A stretch of 37,734 bases of DNA from JALSHZ01 sp964614535 (GTDB lineage Bacteria; Pseudomonadota; Gammaproteobacteria; UWMA-0217): contig CAZTOZ010000036.1 in assembly GCA_964614535.1 (NCBI GenBank), positions 1 through 37,734 of the forward strand, read 5' to 3'. The notes under the pieces are model-generated. The model was given only the letters and a program-made list of their open reading frames with translations, was not told where the DNA came from and ran no database searches. The translations under genes were made by a program, and so were the position numbers. Positions 16,048 through 25,594 of the stretch are shown piece by piece (positions within the stretch are counted from its first letter, which is position 1; each line of letters opens with the position of its first letter).

Positions 16048-16757
16048 AACAGCTGCCGCTGCCCATCCGCCTCGACGAGGCGGCGACGCTGGAGAACTTC
16101 ATCGCCGGTCGCAACGCGCAGCTGCTGCATTTCCTGCGGCATTTCCTCGATGGCAGTGACGAGCAGCAGGCCTATCTGTGGGCCCGGGCGGCACGGGGCA
16201 AGAGCCATCTGCTGCAGGCCATGTGCCACCGCGCGACGGCGGCGGGGTTGCGTGCCAGCTATCTGCCGATGGCGGACGCGCACCGCCATCCGACGATGTT
16301 CGACGGGCTGGAGCGGATGGGGCTGGTCGCCGTCGACGATCTTCACCTGGTCACCGCCGAGCCGGCCTGGGCCGAGGCGTTGTTCCATCTCATCAACCGC
16401 TGCCGCCATGGTGGCTGCCGCCTGCTGCTGGCCTCGCGCGAGTCGCCCCATGGTGTCGATGTGGCGCTGCCGGATCTGGCGTCCCGGCTGTCGTGGGGGC
16501 CGGTGTTTCACCTCGATCCGCTCGACGATGCCGAATTGCTCGCCTTCGTTTTCGATCGCGCCCGCCGCCGGGGCATGGAGCTGCCGGCGAAGGTGGCGGG
16601 CTATCTGGTCAGGCATCTGCCCCGCGAGATCGGCTATCTGGAGCGGCTGATCGAGCTGCTCGACGAGGAGACGCTGGCAGGTAAGAGAAAGGTGACGTTG
16701 CCATTGCTCAAGCAGGTGGTCGGGCAGCATGGCGAGGCGTTGTCGAAACGGGGCTGA
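16044..16757 (+). CDS. hda: DnaA regulatory inactivator Hda
   Basis: The 237-aa AAA+ protein works with the DNA-loaded sliding clamp to make DnaA hydrolyse its ATP, preventing re-initiation. The N-terminal QLPLPI (residues 3-8) is the clamp-binding motif. The DnaA-like fold follows: a P-loop region LWARAARGKSHLLQ (about 45-58), Walker B GLVAVDDLHLV, sensor-type SRLSWGPVFHL and a C-terminal lid RHLPREIGYLERLIELLD. Two P-loop glycines of the GxxGxGK pattern are alanines here. It starts with GTG 16044, overlapping the previous stop. Position after perM and DUF2066 matches other gammaproteobacteria. Confidence 0.93.
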   Translation: MKQLPLPIRLDEAATLENFIAGRNAQLLHFLRHFLDGSDEQQAYLWARAARGKSHLLQAMCHRATAAGLRASYLPMADAHRHPTMFDGLERMGLVAVDDLHLVTAEPAWAEALFHLINRCRHGGCRLLLASRESPHGVDVALPDLASRLSWGPVFHLDPLDDAELLAFVFDRARRRGMELPAKVAGYLVRHLPREIGYLERLIELLDEETLAGKRKVTLPLLKQVVGQHGEALSKRG

Positions 16758-16928
16758 ACGGGGGCGGCGGGCGGCCGGGCAGAAGGCCGGAAAGCCGCTC
16801 GCGGGGAATCTCTCTCCGCGTCGATCGGCGCGTGACGTCGCCCGCCGGCACCCGCCCGCCGACGGTGGATAAAAGCGTGACGAAGTGCACCCTGCATGAT
16901 AAATTGACCGGCTTTTGATGCTGCCTGT

Positions 16929-16947
16929 ACAGGGGCGACGTCCCTGT
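16929..16947 (+). promoter_or_regulatory. Small hairpin in the ilvI leader
   Basis: ACAGGG (16929-16934) pairs with CCCTGT (16942-16947) about 40 bases before ilvI. There is no T-run and no leader peptide rich in Ile, Val or Leu codons nearby, so I do not call an attenuator. A TTGACC at 16903 may belong to the promoter. Confidence 0.25.
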
Positions 16948-16988
16948 CAAAAGCGCGGCTTTCGGTCACTATCCGGAGAACAACGACT

Positions 16989-18683
16989 GTGGAACTTACG
17001 GGTGCTGAAATCTTCGTGCGCTGCCTGAAGGACGAGGGTGTCGATATCATCTTCGGCTATCCCGGTGGCGCGGTACTGCATATCTACGATGCGCTGTACA
17101 AGCAGAAGGATGTCGCCCACGTTCTGGTTCGTCACGAACAGGGCGCGGTGCATGCGGCGGAGGGTTACGCCAAATCGACCAACCGGCCCGGCGTCGTGCT
17201 CGTCACTTCGGGGCCGGGTGCGACCAATGCGGTCACCGGCATCGCCGATGCCTATATGGATTCGGTGCCGCTGGTGGTGTTCACCGGCCAGGTGCCGCGC
17301 CAGCTGATCGGCAACGATGCGTTTCAGGAGGTCGATACCGTCGGCATCACGCGCCCCTGCGTGAAACACAATTTCCTCGTCAGTGACGTCACCAAGCTGG
17401 CCGAGACGATCAAGAAGGCGTTCTATATCGCTTCCAGCGGCCGGCCGGGCCCGGTGGTCGTCGACATTCCGAAGGACATCACCGCGGAGAAGGCCGAATA
17501 CCACTATCCCGACAAGGTGGAGATCCGCTCCTACAAGCCGAAGAAGACCGGCCATCTGGGGCAGGTGCGGCGCGCTGTCGATCTCATCATGGCGGCGAAA
17601 AAGCCGATCATCTACTCCGGCGGCGGCGTCATTCTCGGCAATGGCGCCCAGTCGCTCCACGACTTCACCAAGCTCACCGGTTTTCCGATCACCAGCACGC
17701 TGATGGGGCTGGGGGGCTATCCCGCCACCGACCGGCAGTTTCTCGGCATGTTGGGGATGCACGGCACCTACGAGGCCAATCTGGCGATGCACCATGCCGA
17801 TCTGGTGGTTGCCATCGGCGCGCGTTTCGACGACCGCGTCACCGGCAATATCGAGAAATTCTGCCCCGAGGCGAAGATCATCCATGTCGATGTCGATCCG
17901 GCGTCGATCTCGAAGAACGTCCAGGTGGACGTGCCGATCGTCGGCGAGGTCGATCCGGTGCTCAAGGCGCTGATCGCCGAGATCCAGCAGCGCGGCGAGC
18001 CGCCGGCCTTCGCCAACGACGACAGCTGGTGGCCGCAGATCGAGGCGTGGCGGGCGCAGCAGTGTCTCCAGTACGAGCAGGGCGACGAGCTGATCAAGCC
18101 GCAGTATGTCGTCGAGAAGCTGTGGGAGGTCACCGGCGGCGATGCCTATATCACCTCCGACGTCGGCCAGCACCAGATGTTCGCGGCCCAGTACTACAAG
18201 TTCGACAAACCCTACCGCTGGCTCAACTCGGGCGGGCTGGGGACGATGGGCTTCGGCCTGCCGGCGGCGATGGGGGCGCAGCTGGCCCATCCCGACGCCA
18301 CCGTCGCCTGCATCACCGGTGAAGGCAGCATCCAGATGAACATCCAGGAGCTGGGCACCTGCCGGCAGTATGGGTTGCCGGTGAAGATCGTCAACCTCAA
18401 CAACCGTTTCCTCGGCATGGTGCGGCAGTGGCAGGAGTTCTTCTACGCCGGCCGTTATGCCATGTCATACATGGACTCGCTGCCCGACTTCGTCAAGCTG
18501 GCCGAGGCCTATGGCCATGTCGGCATGCGCATCGACAAGCCCGCCGACGTGGAGCCGGCGCTGCGCGAGGCGTTCGCCATGAAGGACAAGCTGGTGTTCA
18601 TGGATTTCATCACTGAGCAGAACGCCAACGTCTATCCGATGATCCCGGCCGGCGCGGGTCAGAACGAAATGATTCTGGTATAG
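16989..18683 (+). CDS. ilvI: Acetolactate synthase, large (catalytic) subunit
   Basis: This ThDP- and FAD-dependent enzyme condenses pyruvate with pyruvate or 2-oxobutyrate, the first common step of Val, Leu and Ile synthesis. The 564-aa protein has the catalytic glutamate E50 in VRHEQGAVHAAEGYA, the FAD-region motifs GMHGTYEANLAMHHADL and GARFDDRVTG, and the ThDP/Mg motif GEGSIQMN...NLNN. That motif has Glu instead of the more common Asp, a variant I also know from pseudomonads. It starts with GTG 16989 after GGAG at 10 bases. The small subunit gene follows after 10 bases and ilvC after that, so ilvI is used here, although ilvB would be an equivalent name. Confidence 0.96.
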   Translation: MELTGAEIFVRCLKDEGVDIIFGYPGGAVLHIYDALYKQKDVAHVLVRHEQGAVHAAEGYAKSTNRPGVVLVTSGPGATNAVTGIADAYMDSVPLVVFTGQVPRQLIGNDAFQEVDTVGITRPCVKHNFLVSDVTKLAETIKKAFYIASSGRPGPVVVDIPKDITAEKAEYHYPDKVEIRSYKPKKTGHLGQVRRAVDLIMAAKKPIIYSGGGVILGNGAQSLHDFTKLTGFPITSTLMGLGGYPATDRQFLGMLGMHGTYEANLAMHHADLVVAIGARFDDRVTGNIEKFCPEAKIIHVDVDPASISKNVQVDVPIVGEVDPVLKALIAEIQQRGEPPAFANDDSWWPQIEAWRAQQCLQYEQGDELIKPQYVVEKLWEVTGGDAYITSDVGQHQMFAAQYYKFDKPYRWLNSGGLGTMGFGLPAAMGAQLAHPDATVACITGEGSIQMNIQELGTCRQYGLPVKIVNLNNRFLGMVRQWQEFFYAGRYAMSYMDSLPDFVKLAEAYGHVGMRIDKPADVEPALREAFAMKDKLVFMDFITEQNANVYPMIPAGAGQNEMILV

Positions 18684-18693
18684 GGGGCGCGGC

Positions 18694-19188
18694 ATGCGGC
18701 ATATCATCTCGATACTTCTGGAAAATGAATCCGGCGCGCTGTCGCGGGTGGCGGGCCTCTTCTCCGCCCGAGGCTACAACATCGAATCGCTGTCGGTGGC
18801 GCCGACCGACGACCCCAGCCTGTCGCGGATGACGCTGGTCACCCACGGCTCGGACGAGATCATCGAACAGATCAAGAAACAGCTGAACAAGCTGATCGAT
18901 GTGGTCAAGCTGCTCGATCTGACCGAGGCGCCCTATATCGAGCGCGGCATGCTGATCGTCAAGCTCGACTGCGTCGGCGCCGGCCACCGCGAGCTGATCA
19001 AGCATCTGGCCGACATCTTCGACGCCAAGATCATCGATGTGACGCCGTCGGCCTACACCGTCGAGCTGACCGGCGGCGCCAGCAAGCTGGACTCCTTTCT
19101 CGAAGCCCTGAGCCCCGTGCCGGTGATCGAAGTGGTGCGGTCGGGCTCGATGGGCATCGCCCGCGGCGACATTTCCCTCAAAGTTTAA
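18694..19188 (+). CDS. ilvH: Acetolactate synthase, small (regulatory) subunit
   Basis: The 164-aa regulatory partner of IlvI activates the catalytic subunit and gives valine feedback inhibition. The N-terminal ACT domain begins RHIISILLENESGALSRVAGLFSARGYNIESLSVAPT, the effector-binding signature. The second half (GMLIVKLDC, DIFDAKIIDVTPSAYTVELTG, EALSPVPVIEVVRSGSMGIARG) is the conserved C-terminal ACT-like domain. The length equals E. coli IlvH (about 163). The gene sits 10 bases after ilvI and 24 bases before ilvC. Confidence 0.97.
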   Translation: MRHIISILLENESGALSRVAGLFSARGYNIESLSVAPTDDPSLSRMTLVTHGSDEIIEQIKKQLNKLIDVVKLLDLTEAPYIERGMLIVKLDCVGAGHRELIKHLADIFDAKIIDVTPSAYTVELTGGASKLDSFLEALSPVPVIEVVRSGSMGIARGDISLKV

Positions 19189-19212
19189 TTTCAGTAACAG
19201 GATAGCAACGTC

Positions 19213-20232
<1,020 letters not shown>

Positions 20233-20252
20233 GCCCCCCAGGCCGATGGCGG

Positions 20253-20283
20253 GAGGCGTCCCGGTTCTGCGGGACGCCTCTTT
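20253..20283 (+). terminator. Rho-independent terminator after ilvC
   Basis: An 11-bp perfect stem (20253-20263 with 20270-20280), six-base loop GTTCTG, is followed by TTT. It lies 20 bases past the ilvC stop and separates the ilv operon from pssA. Confidence 0.85.
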
Positions 20284-20290
20284 CCGACTG

Positions 20291-20296
20291 TATAAT
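20291..20296 (+). promoter_or_regulatory. -10 box of the pssA promoter
   Basis: A perfect TATAAT preceded by CTG lies 33 bases before the pssA ATG and directly behind the ilvC terminator. The -35 region falls in the terminator stem and is poor (TGCGGG), so this is probably a -10-dominated promoter. Confidence 0.55.
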
Positions 20297-20328
20297 CGGC
20301 CCGGCAGGCGGTTGCCAATAGGGAGCAG

Positions 20329-21090
20329 ATGACAGAACAGACGGATTCCAACGCGACGGGGCCTCGGCACAAGAGCATTTTCCTGCTGCCGAACCTCTTT
20401 ACCACGGCGGCGATGTTCGCCGGTTTCTACGCCATCGTCGCGGCCCAGGACGGGCGTTTTTCGGCGGCGGCCATCGCGATCTTCATTGCGATGATCCTCG
20501 ACACCGTCGATGGGCGTGTCGCCCGCATGACCAATACCCAGACGGAGTTCGGCGCCGAGTACGACAGCCTGGCCGATCTCATCTCTTTCGGGCTGGCGCC
20601 GGCGCTGGTGATGTACCAGTGGTCGCTCATCTACCTCAACGATGCCGGCCCCGGCTGGGCCAAGCTCGGTTGGCTGGCGGCCTTTTTCTATACCGCGGCG
20701 GCGGCGATGCGGCTGGCGCGCTTCAACGTGCCGTCACCCGACGAGGACAAGCGCTATTTCACCGGCCTGCCGAGTCCGACGGCGGCGGCGTTGATGATCG
20801 GCATGGTGTGGATCTGGCACGATACCGGCTTCTCCGGTGAGACCTTCCGCGTGCCGGCCTTCGTGTTGACCATCACCGCCGGCGCGTTGATGGTCAGCAA
20901 TATCAAGTATCTCACCTTCAAGGAGATCGACTACCGCAGCAAGGTGCCGTTCATGGGCATATTGCTGGCGCTGGTGGCGTTGCTGCTGATTGCCTTCGAT
21001 CCGCCGAAGGTGTTGTTCACCGGTTTTCTCGTCTATACCTTGTCGGGCCCGGTCTCGCTGCTGCTGAAGTGGCGCCGGGGGCGACACTGA
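20329..21090 (+). CDS. pssA: CDP-diacylglycerol-serine O-phosphatidyltransferase
   Basis: It makes phosphatidylserine from CDP-diacylglycerol and serine, the route to phosphatidylethanolamine. The 253-aa polytopic membrane protein has the full catalytic motif D58, D61, G62, A65, R66, G75, D79, D83 within DTVDGRVARMTNTQTEFG. The N-terminal FLLPNLFTTAAMFAGFYAI and the C-terminal SKVPFMGILLALVALLLIAFDPP match the membrane-bound type II enzyme, not the E. coli type I enzyme. GGAG lies 4 bases before ATG 20329. Placement directly after ilvC is seen in many other proteobacteria. Confidence 0.95.
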   Translation: MTEQTDSNATGPRHKSIFLLPNLFTTAAMFAGFYAIVAAQDGRFSAAAIAIFIAMILDTVDGRVARMTNTQTEFGAEYDSLADLISFGLAPALVMYQWSLIYLNDAGPGWAKLGWLAAFFYTAAAAMRLARFNVPSPDEDKRYFTGLPSPTAAALMIGMVWIWHDTGFSGETFRVPAFVLTITAGALMVSNIKYLTFKEIDYRSKVPFMGILLALVALLLIAFDPPKVLFTGFLVYTLSGPVSLLLKWRRGRH

Positions 21091-21240
21091 CCCTCGCCGC
21101 GGCCTGCGCTGTCGGGGCGCGGCGGGCCCGTCCCGCGGAAGCCGGCAGTTGACAATCGTTTGCGCCGGTCGGCGCGGCGGCTTTTTCCAGCCTGATAAAA
21201 TCCCGTCGCACGCCGTTGCGGCATCCCAGGAGCCACAGTC

Positions 21241-22266
21241 ATGAGAAGTCTCGAAGGAATTTCCCGAATCGGTCGTTCGGTCGGCGCCTTGTTGCTGGCG
21301 GCGCTGGTCGGCGGCGCCGCTGTTGCCGACTGCGGGCCGGATTCTCCCCGCGCCATCATCGATGCAATGATCAATCTCGATGTCGCCGGCACCGAACAGA
21401 AGATCGCCCAGCTGGAGGCCCGCGACCCGCGGCATCCGCTGCTGGAGTTTCTCAAGGCGATGGCCATCCTCAACCGTGCCTACACCACGACGACGATCGA
21501 CCGCGCGGTCGAGGAGCGCGCGCTGGTGCCGTTGATCGACGCGGTGAAGAAGGCGCGGGCGCGAATCCAGGCTGGTGACGACGACCCGCAGGTGCGGTTG
21601 GCGCTGGGGTTGTCCCAGGCATTCGTCGGTTCCATCTACTTCGCGCACGACAAGTCGCTCAAGGCCTACAAATATGCCAGTGCCGGCCACACGACGCTGG
21701 AGAACCTGGTTGCTGAACACCCGGAGATCGAGGACGCGCTGCTCGGCCTCGGCCTGTTCAATTACTACCTCGGCTCGATCGAATCGAAGGGAATGAAATG
21801 GGGCGCCAAGATGATGGGGCTGTCGGGCGATCGCCAACTCGGCCTCAGTTATCTGGAACAGGCCGCCCAGAGCGCGCCCAATGTCGCGCCGGTGGCGGCC
21901 CGCGTCCTGCTGATGGAGGTGGAGATGCCGGACGAGGAGAAGTGCAAATACGCCAGCCTGGCGCGGGAGATGCAGATGCGCTATCCCGGCAACCGCATTT
22001 TCGACCTGATCGCCCGGATCATCCCGCTGCAGTGTCGCCTGGCCGAGAGCGAGGGCATCACCACCGAGCCGGACAACGGCATGACGCTGGCCGGTGCCTG
22101 CGATGGCGGTTATGGGGGCGGTCTCCAGCCCGCCACCACCGGTGCCGAGATCGACGACGGGCGCTACGGCAGCACCGTCGGTGGCGGCGAGTCGTGGCAG
22201 GGGGAAGAGGTGATCACCACGTCACCGGACGCCGCCGGTGGCAGCCGTTTCGATTTCGACTATTGA
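21241..22266 (+). CDS. Exported helical-repeat (TPR-like) protein of unknown function
   Basis: The 341-aa protein has a signal peptide (RSVGALLLAALVGGAAVADC). If C31 of VADC is lipidated it could be a lipoprotein, but the lipobox is poor. The mature part up to about residue 275 is alpha-helical with TPR-like pairs: HPLLEFLKAMAILNRAY, VRLALGLSQAFVGSIYFAHDKSLKAYKYA, EDALLGLGLFNYYLGSI, VAPVAARVLLMEVEM. The final 70 residues are low-complexity Gly/Thr/Asp sequence (CDGGYGGGLQPATTG) ending SRFDFDY, which looks disordered. I do not recognise a named family. It is followed after 76 bases by srkA in the same direction. Confidence 0.85.
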   Translation: MRSLEGISRIGRSVGALLLAALVGGAAVADCGPDSPRAIIDAMINLDVAGTEQKIAQLEARDPRHPLLEFLKAMAILNRAYTTTTIDRAVEERALVPLIDAVKKARARIQAGDDDPQVRLALGLSQAFVGSIYFAHDKSLKAYKYASAGHTTLENLVAEHPEIEDALLGLGLFNYYLGSIESKGMKWGAKMMGLSGDRQLGLSYLEQAAQSAPNVAPVAARVLLMEVEMPDEEKCKYASLAREMQMRYPGNRIFDLIARIIPLQCRLAESEGITTEPDNGMTLAGACDGGYGGGLQPATTGAEIDDGRYGSTVGGGESWQGEEVITTSPDAAGGSRFDFDY

Positions 22267-22342
22267 TGTCGCCGCGGTCGCCGACCGAGGCGGGTTGGCG
22301 AAAAAATCCCCCGTCCCTGGCAATCATCGTTATGATGGCCGC

Positions 22343-23338
22343 ATGAGCGCTGCCGATCCGATCTCCGCCTTCCATACTCTGACCCCCGACACCATGCTCG
22401 ATGCGGTGGAGAGCGTCGGCTACCGCACCGATGGCCGATTTCTCGCGCTCAACAGCTACGAGAACCGCGTCTATCAGATCGGGCTCGAGGATGGTGAGCC
22501 GATCATCGCCAAATTCTATCGGCCCGGTCGTTGGAGCGATGCCGCGATTCTCGAGGAGCACCGTTTCACGATCGAACTGGCGGCCGACGAGATACCGGTG
22601 GTCGCGCCGTTGGGCGATGCCGACGGGGGCACGTTGCACCACTGGGCCGATCATCGTTTCGCCCTCTATCCGCGCCGTGGCGGGCGCACGCCGGAGCTGG
22701 ACGATCCCGGGCAACTGGAGATGATCGGGCGCTTCATTGCGCGGATCCATCTTCACGGGCAGGCAGGGGAGTTCAGCCACCGACCCCGCCTCGACATCGC
22801 CACGTTCGGTGAGCGGCCCGCCGCTTTTCTGCTCGACAATGGCATCGTCCCGCCCGACCTCGAAACCAGCTACGCGACGTTGGTGGACGATCTGCTGCTA
22901 CGGATCCGGCGCTGTTTCGATGCGGCCGGAAGCGTCGCCACGCTGCGGCTGCATGGCGACTGCCATCCGTCCAATATCCTCTGGCGCGACCAGACGCCGC
23001 ACATCGTCGATTTCGACGATGCCCGCACCGGCCCGGCGATTCAGGATCTGTGGATGTTTCTCTCCGGGGATCGTGCCTATGCCACCGCGCGGCTCGCCGA
23101 CCTGCTCGAAGGCTATACCCAGTTTCGGGATTTCGATCCGCGCGAGTTGCATCTGATCGAGGCGCTGCGGACGCTGCGGATGATCCACTATGCCGCCTGG
23201 TTGGCCCGCCGCGCCGACGACCCCGCCTTCAAGATGGCGTTTCCGTGGTTCTACACCCGGCGCTATTGGGACGACCATATCCTGGCGCTGCGTGAGCAGG
23301 CGGCGCTGATGGACGAACCGCCGCTGGTCTGGGACTGA
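22343..23338 (+). CDS. srkA: Stress response kinase A (SrkA/YihE/RdoA family)
   Basis: The 331-aa cytoplasmic Ser/Thr kinase has the APH-type fold; E. coli SrkA (328 aa) protects cells from stress-induced death. Visible elements are the phosphate-binding start SYENRVYQIG, the lysine in IIAKFYRPGRW, the catalytic loop HGDCHPSNILW (H204, D206, N211) and the metal-binding VDFDDARTGPAIQDLW (D224). The C-terminal HYAAWLARR...FPWFYTRRYWDDHI is also characteristic. ATG 22343 matches the family N-terminus; the frame is open further upstream. In E. coli the gene precedes dsbA. Here it is convergent, 4 bases apart, with a GMC oxidoreductase gene whose operon starts with a thioredoxin-fold protein. Confidence 0.94.
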   Translation: MSAADPISAFHTLTPDTMLDAVESVGYRTDGRFLALNSYENRVYQIGLEDGEPIIAKFYRPGRWSDAAILEEHRFTIELAADEIPVVAPLGDADGGTLHHWADHRFALYPRRGGRTPELDDPGQLEMIGRFIARIHLHGQAGEFSHRPRLDIATFGERPAAFLLDNGIVPPDLETSYATLVDDLLLRIRRCFDAAGSVATLRLHGDCHPSNILWRDQTPHIVDFDDARTGPAIQDLWMFLSGDRAYATARLADLLEGYTQFRDFDPRELHLIEALRTLRMIHYAAWLARRADDPAFKMAFPWFYTRRYWDDHILALREQAALMDEPPLVWD

Positions 23339-23342
23339 TCCA

Positions 23343-25058
23343 CTATGTCCGGGCGGTGTCGTCAGGGCGGCCGCCCAGCGCCGCGATGATGCGGTCGGCG
23401 ACCCGGAACGCGTTGGCGTAGATCGTCCAGGTGAACGGCGCGCTGCCGGCATTGGGCATGAAGCTGCCGTCGGTGATGTAGAGATTCTCCACCTCGTGAC
23501 TGCGGCAGTCGGCGTCGAGCACCGATTTTTCCGGGTCGTCACCGAAGCGGCAGGTGCCGGCGACCAGATTCGTCGGTGGCGAGCCGGAGGCGAAACTGAC
23601 GACATTTTTCGCCCCCATCGCCCGCAACACCTCCGCCCCCTTCGCTGCCAGATACCAGCCCACCTGCAGGTTGCGGACGTGAAAGCCGAAACGGGCGCGC
23701 GCCACCGGCATCCCGTAGCGGTCGCGTACCGCGGGGTCGAGCCGGACGAAGCTGTCGGGATTGGGCAGCCAGTCGCAGAAGGCTTCGATCTTGATATAGC
23801 GCCCGCCGCGGAAATAACCCTCCAGATCCCGTTTCAGCTCGCTGCCCCAGCGCAGCCGGTCGCCTTTGGTGACGCGCCCGTAGGCGCGGCCGATCGGGTT
23901 GGGGTGGAGGTGGACGAAATCGATGACGCCCCCCTTGGCACGTGCGCCGAAATCGGGATCGTCGATGATGTAGTGGTCGTGAATCGTCCGGTTGATGAAC
24001 GGGCCGTTGTCCCGCAGCAGGGTGGCGGTGCGCTCGTCGAAATCGGCGTAGTCGATACGGCCCGAGCCGGCGCCGCCGCCGGCGAACATCAGGTGTTTGC
24101 CCACCAGCCCGCTGCGATTGGCCAGCCCCCGCGGATATTTCGGGCCGGTGGAGTTGAGCAACAGCCGTGCCGTTTCGATGGCCTGACAGGCGACGACGTA
24201 GATACGGGCATCGATCCGCCGCGCCTTGCCGTCGCGATCGACGTATTCGACGCCGGTGATCCTGCCGCTGCCGTCGCTGGTGATCCTTTTGACATGGGAC
24301 TGCGGCAGAACCGTGCAGTGCCCGCTGGCGACGGCGCGGTCGAGCAGCGCCGCGCGGGAACTCCCCTTGGCGCCGCTGGCACAGCCCAGCCCGCCACAGT
24401 AGCCGCTGTATTCGCAGGCGCGGCGGCCGTGATCGGGACGTGACAGAATCGCCCGTGGCAGCGGGATCGCGGTGGTGCCGATTTTCTTGCAGGCGGCGTC
24501 GATCATTGCCGCCAGTGGGTGTTCGCGCGTTGGCGGGTAGGGAAAGTCCTTGCTGCTGCGAGGCTCCTGGAATTTGTGCGCCACCACCTTGCCGGAGACG
24601 CCGATGATGCGCTCCACCTTGTCGTAGTAGGGCTCCAGATCGTCGTAGGTGATCGGCCAGTCGGCCATTTCGGCGCCGTCGATCGGGCCGAATTCCGACA
24701 GCAGGCGAAAATCCACCGGCTTGAGGCGGTGGAAGAAGCCGCTCATGAAATTGCTGGAGCCGCCGACGACATTGCCGTTCCAGAGGTTCCAGCCCGATTC
24801 GCTGGTCTTCCGGACCCGCCAGCCGTCTCCTTTTTCGGTTTCGACGACATGGGGTTCGGTGCGTTTGTCGGCCAGGTAGGATTCCTTGATGCAGCAGGCC
24901 ATCTCGTCCTTGAAATACTCCTTTTCGGTGAGCCACTTGCCTTTCTCCAGCACCACCACGTCGTATCCAGCGCGGGCCAGCTCATAGGCCACCGGGCCGC
25001 CGCCGGCGCCGCTGCCGATGATGCAGACATCGTGATCGGTCGTGCTCGAATGGCTCAT
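23343..25058 (-). CDS. GMC-family FAD oxidoreductase, glucose/gluconate dehydrogenase type
   Basis: The 571-aa flavoprotein has the FAD-binding GSGAGGG (residues 15-21), the second motif GGSSNFMSGFFHR and a GMC C-terminal domain ending ITDGSFMPNAGSAPFTWTIYANAFR. The usual Asn-Pro near the active site is absent there. A cysteine cluster C215-x5-C221-x4-C226 lies where the FAD-glucose dehydrogenase catalytic subunit carries a 3Fe-4S cluster (C-x5-C-x3-C). It has no export signal of its own; the upstream subunit-3-like protein has a Tat signal and could carry it across the membrane. ATG 25058 overlaps the stop of that gene (ATGA). The substrate is unknown, and I see no cytochrome c subunit gene. 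Confidence 0.92.
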   Translation of the reverse strand: MSHSSTTDHDVCIIGSGAGGGPVAYELARAGYDVVVLEKGKWLTEKEYFKDEMACCIKESYLADKRTEPHVVETEKGDGWRVRKTSESGWNLWNGNVVGGSSNFMSGFFHRLKPVDFRLLSEFGPIDGAEMADWPITYDDLEPYYDKVERIIGVSGKVVAHKFQEPRSSKDFPYPPTREHPLAAMIDAACKKIGTTAIPLPRAILSRPDHGRRACEYSGYCGGLGCASGAKGSSRAALLDRAVASGHCTVLPQSHVKRITSDGSGRITGVEYVDRDGKARRIDARIYVVACQAIETARLLLNSTGPKYPRGLANRSGLVGKHLMFAGGGAGSGRIDYADFDERTATLLRDNGPFINRTIHDHYIIDDPDFGARAKGGVIDFVHLHPNPIGRAYGRVTKGDRLRWGSELKRDLEGYFRGGRYIKIEAFCDWLPNPDSFVRLDPAVRDRYGMPVARARFGFHVRNLQVGWYLAAKGAEVLRAMGAKNVVSFASGSPPTNLVAGTCRFGDDPEKSVLDADCRSHEVENLYITDGSFMPNAGSAPFTWTIYANAFRVADRIIAALGGRPDDTART

Positions 25059-25594
25059 AGCAGAAAATACCGCTTCTCTTTGGGTGGTCGGGGGAAGCCC
25101 GGCCGGTGTTCCAGCCACGCCCATCCGGTGCCACCGGGGTTGCCACCGTAGACCGGGTCGGACAGCAGTGCCTCGAGAATGTAGCGCAGCAGCTCCTGCA
25201 ACCACGCCTTGCCCCCGGGGCGCAGCTCCAGCTGGCGCAGCACCGCCTCGCGCCGGGCCGTCGTCAGTTCGAGGAAGGACTTTTTCTCCTGTTCACGGCT
25301 GAGCCGCTCCAGATCGATCGCGCCTTCGCCGATGAAACGGCGGTGTGCGTCATCCACCTCGGGCATGCGCAGCCCGTTGTGGAGCCATGCAGTGGCGTGG
25401 GCCGCCCCCGCCCCGGGGGCATTTCGCTCGTCGGGAAAAAGATGGTCCATCGTCCGGTCGATCACCCGCCAGTGGTGGTCGTCGATGCCGAGCGCCGCAT
25501 CGGGGAGCAGGGCGACGCCGGGCAGGTCCCGCGCCGCGGTCGGCCCCATCACCGCAAAGCCGGTGGTGAACAGCAGAAAGGTCCGCCGCCTCAC
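25055..25594 (-). CDS. Gluconate 2-dehydrogenase subunit 3-like protein with Tat signal
   Basis: The 179-aa protein starts RRRTFLLFTTGFAVMGP, a twin-arginine type signal. The rest resembles the small gamma subunit of gluconate, fructose and glucose dehydrogenases: DDHHWRVIDRTMDHLFPDERNAPGA...ATAWL and LLRYILEALLSDPVYGGNPGGTGWAWLEH. In those enzymes the small subunit helps fold and export the partner flavoprotein. It starts with GTG 25594, overlapping the stop of the thioredoxin-like gene (GTGA), and its stop overlaps the GMC start. That makes a three-gene chain of coupled translation. Confidence 0.9.
   Translation of the reverse strand: MRRRTFLLFTTGFAVMGPTAARDLPGVALLPDAALGIDDHHWRVIDRTMDHLFPDERNAPGAGAAHATAWLHNGLRMPEVDDAHRRFIGEGAIDLERLSREQEKKSFLELTTARREAVLRQLELRPGGKAWLQELLRYILEALLSDPVYGGNPGGTGWAWLEHRPGFPRPPKEKRYFLL

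Noticed and set aside
16758..16988. Attenuator with leader peptide before ilvI
   Set aside because: No short frame rich in Ile, Leu or Val codons and no terminator with a T-run.
23539..24936. Open frame of 465 codons in a second frame of the GMC gene
   Set aside because: Arg/Gln-rich shadow translation; the GMC frame has all family motifs.
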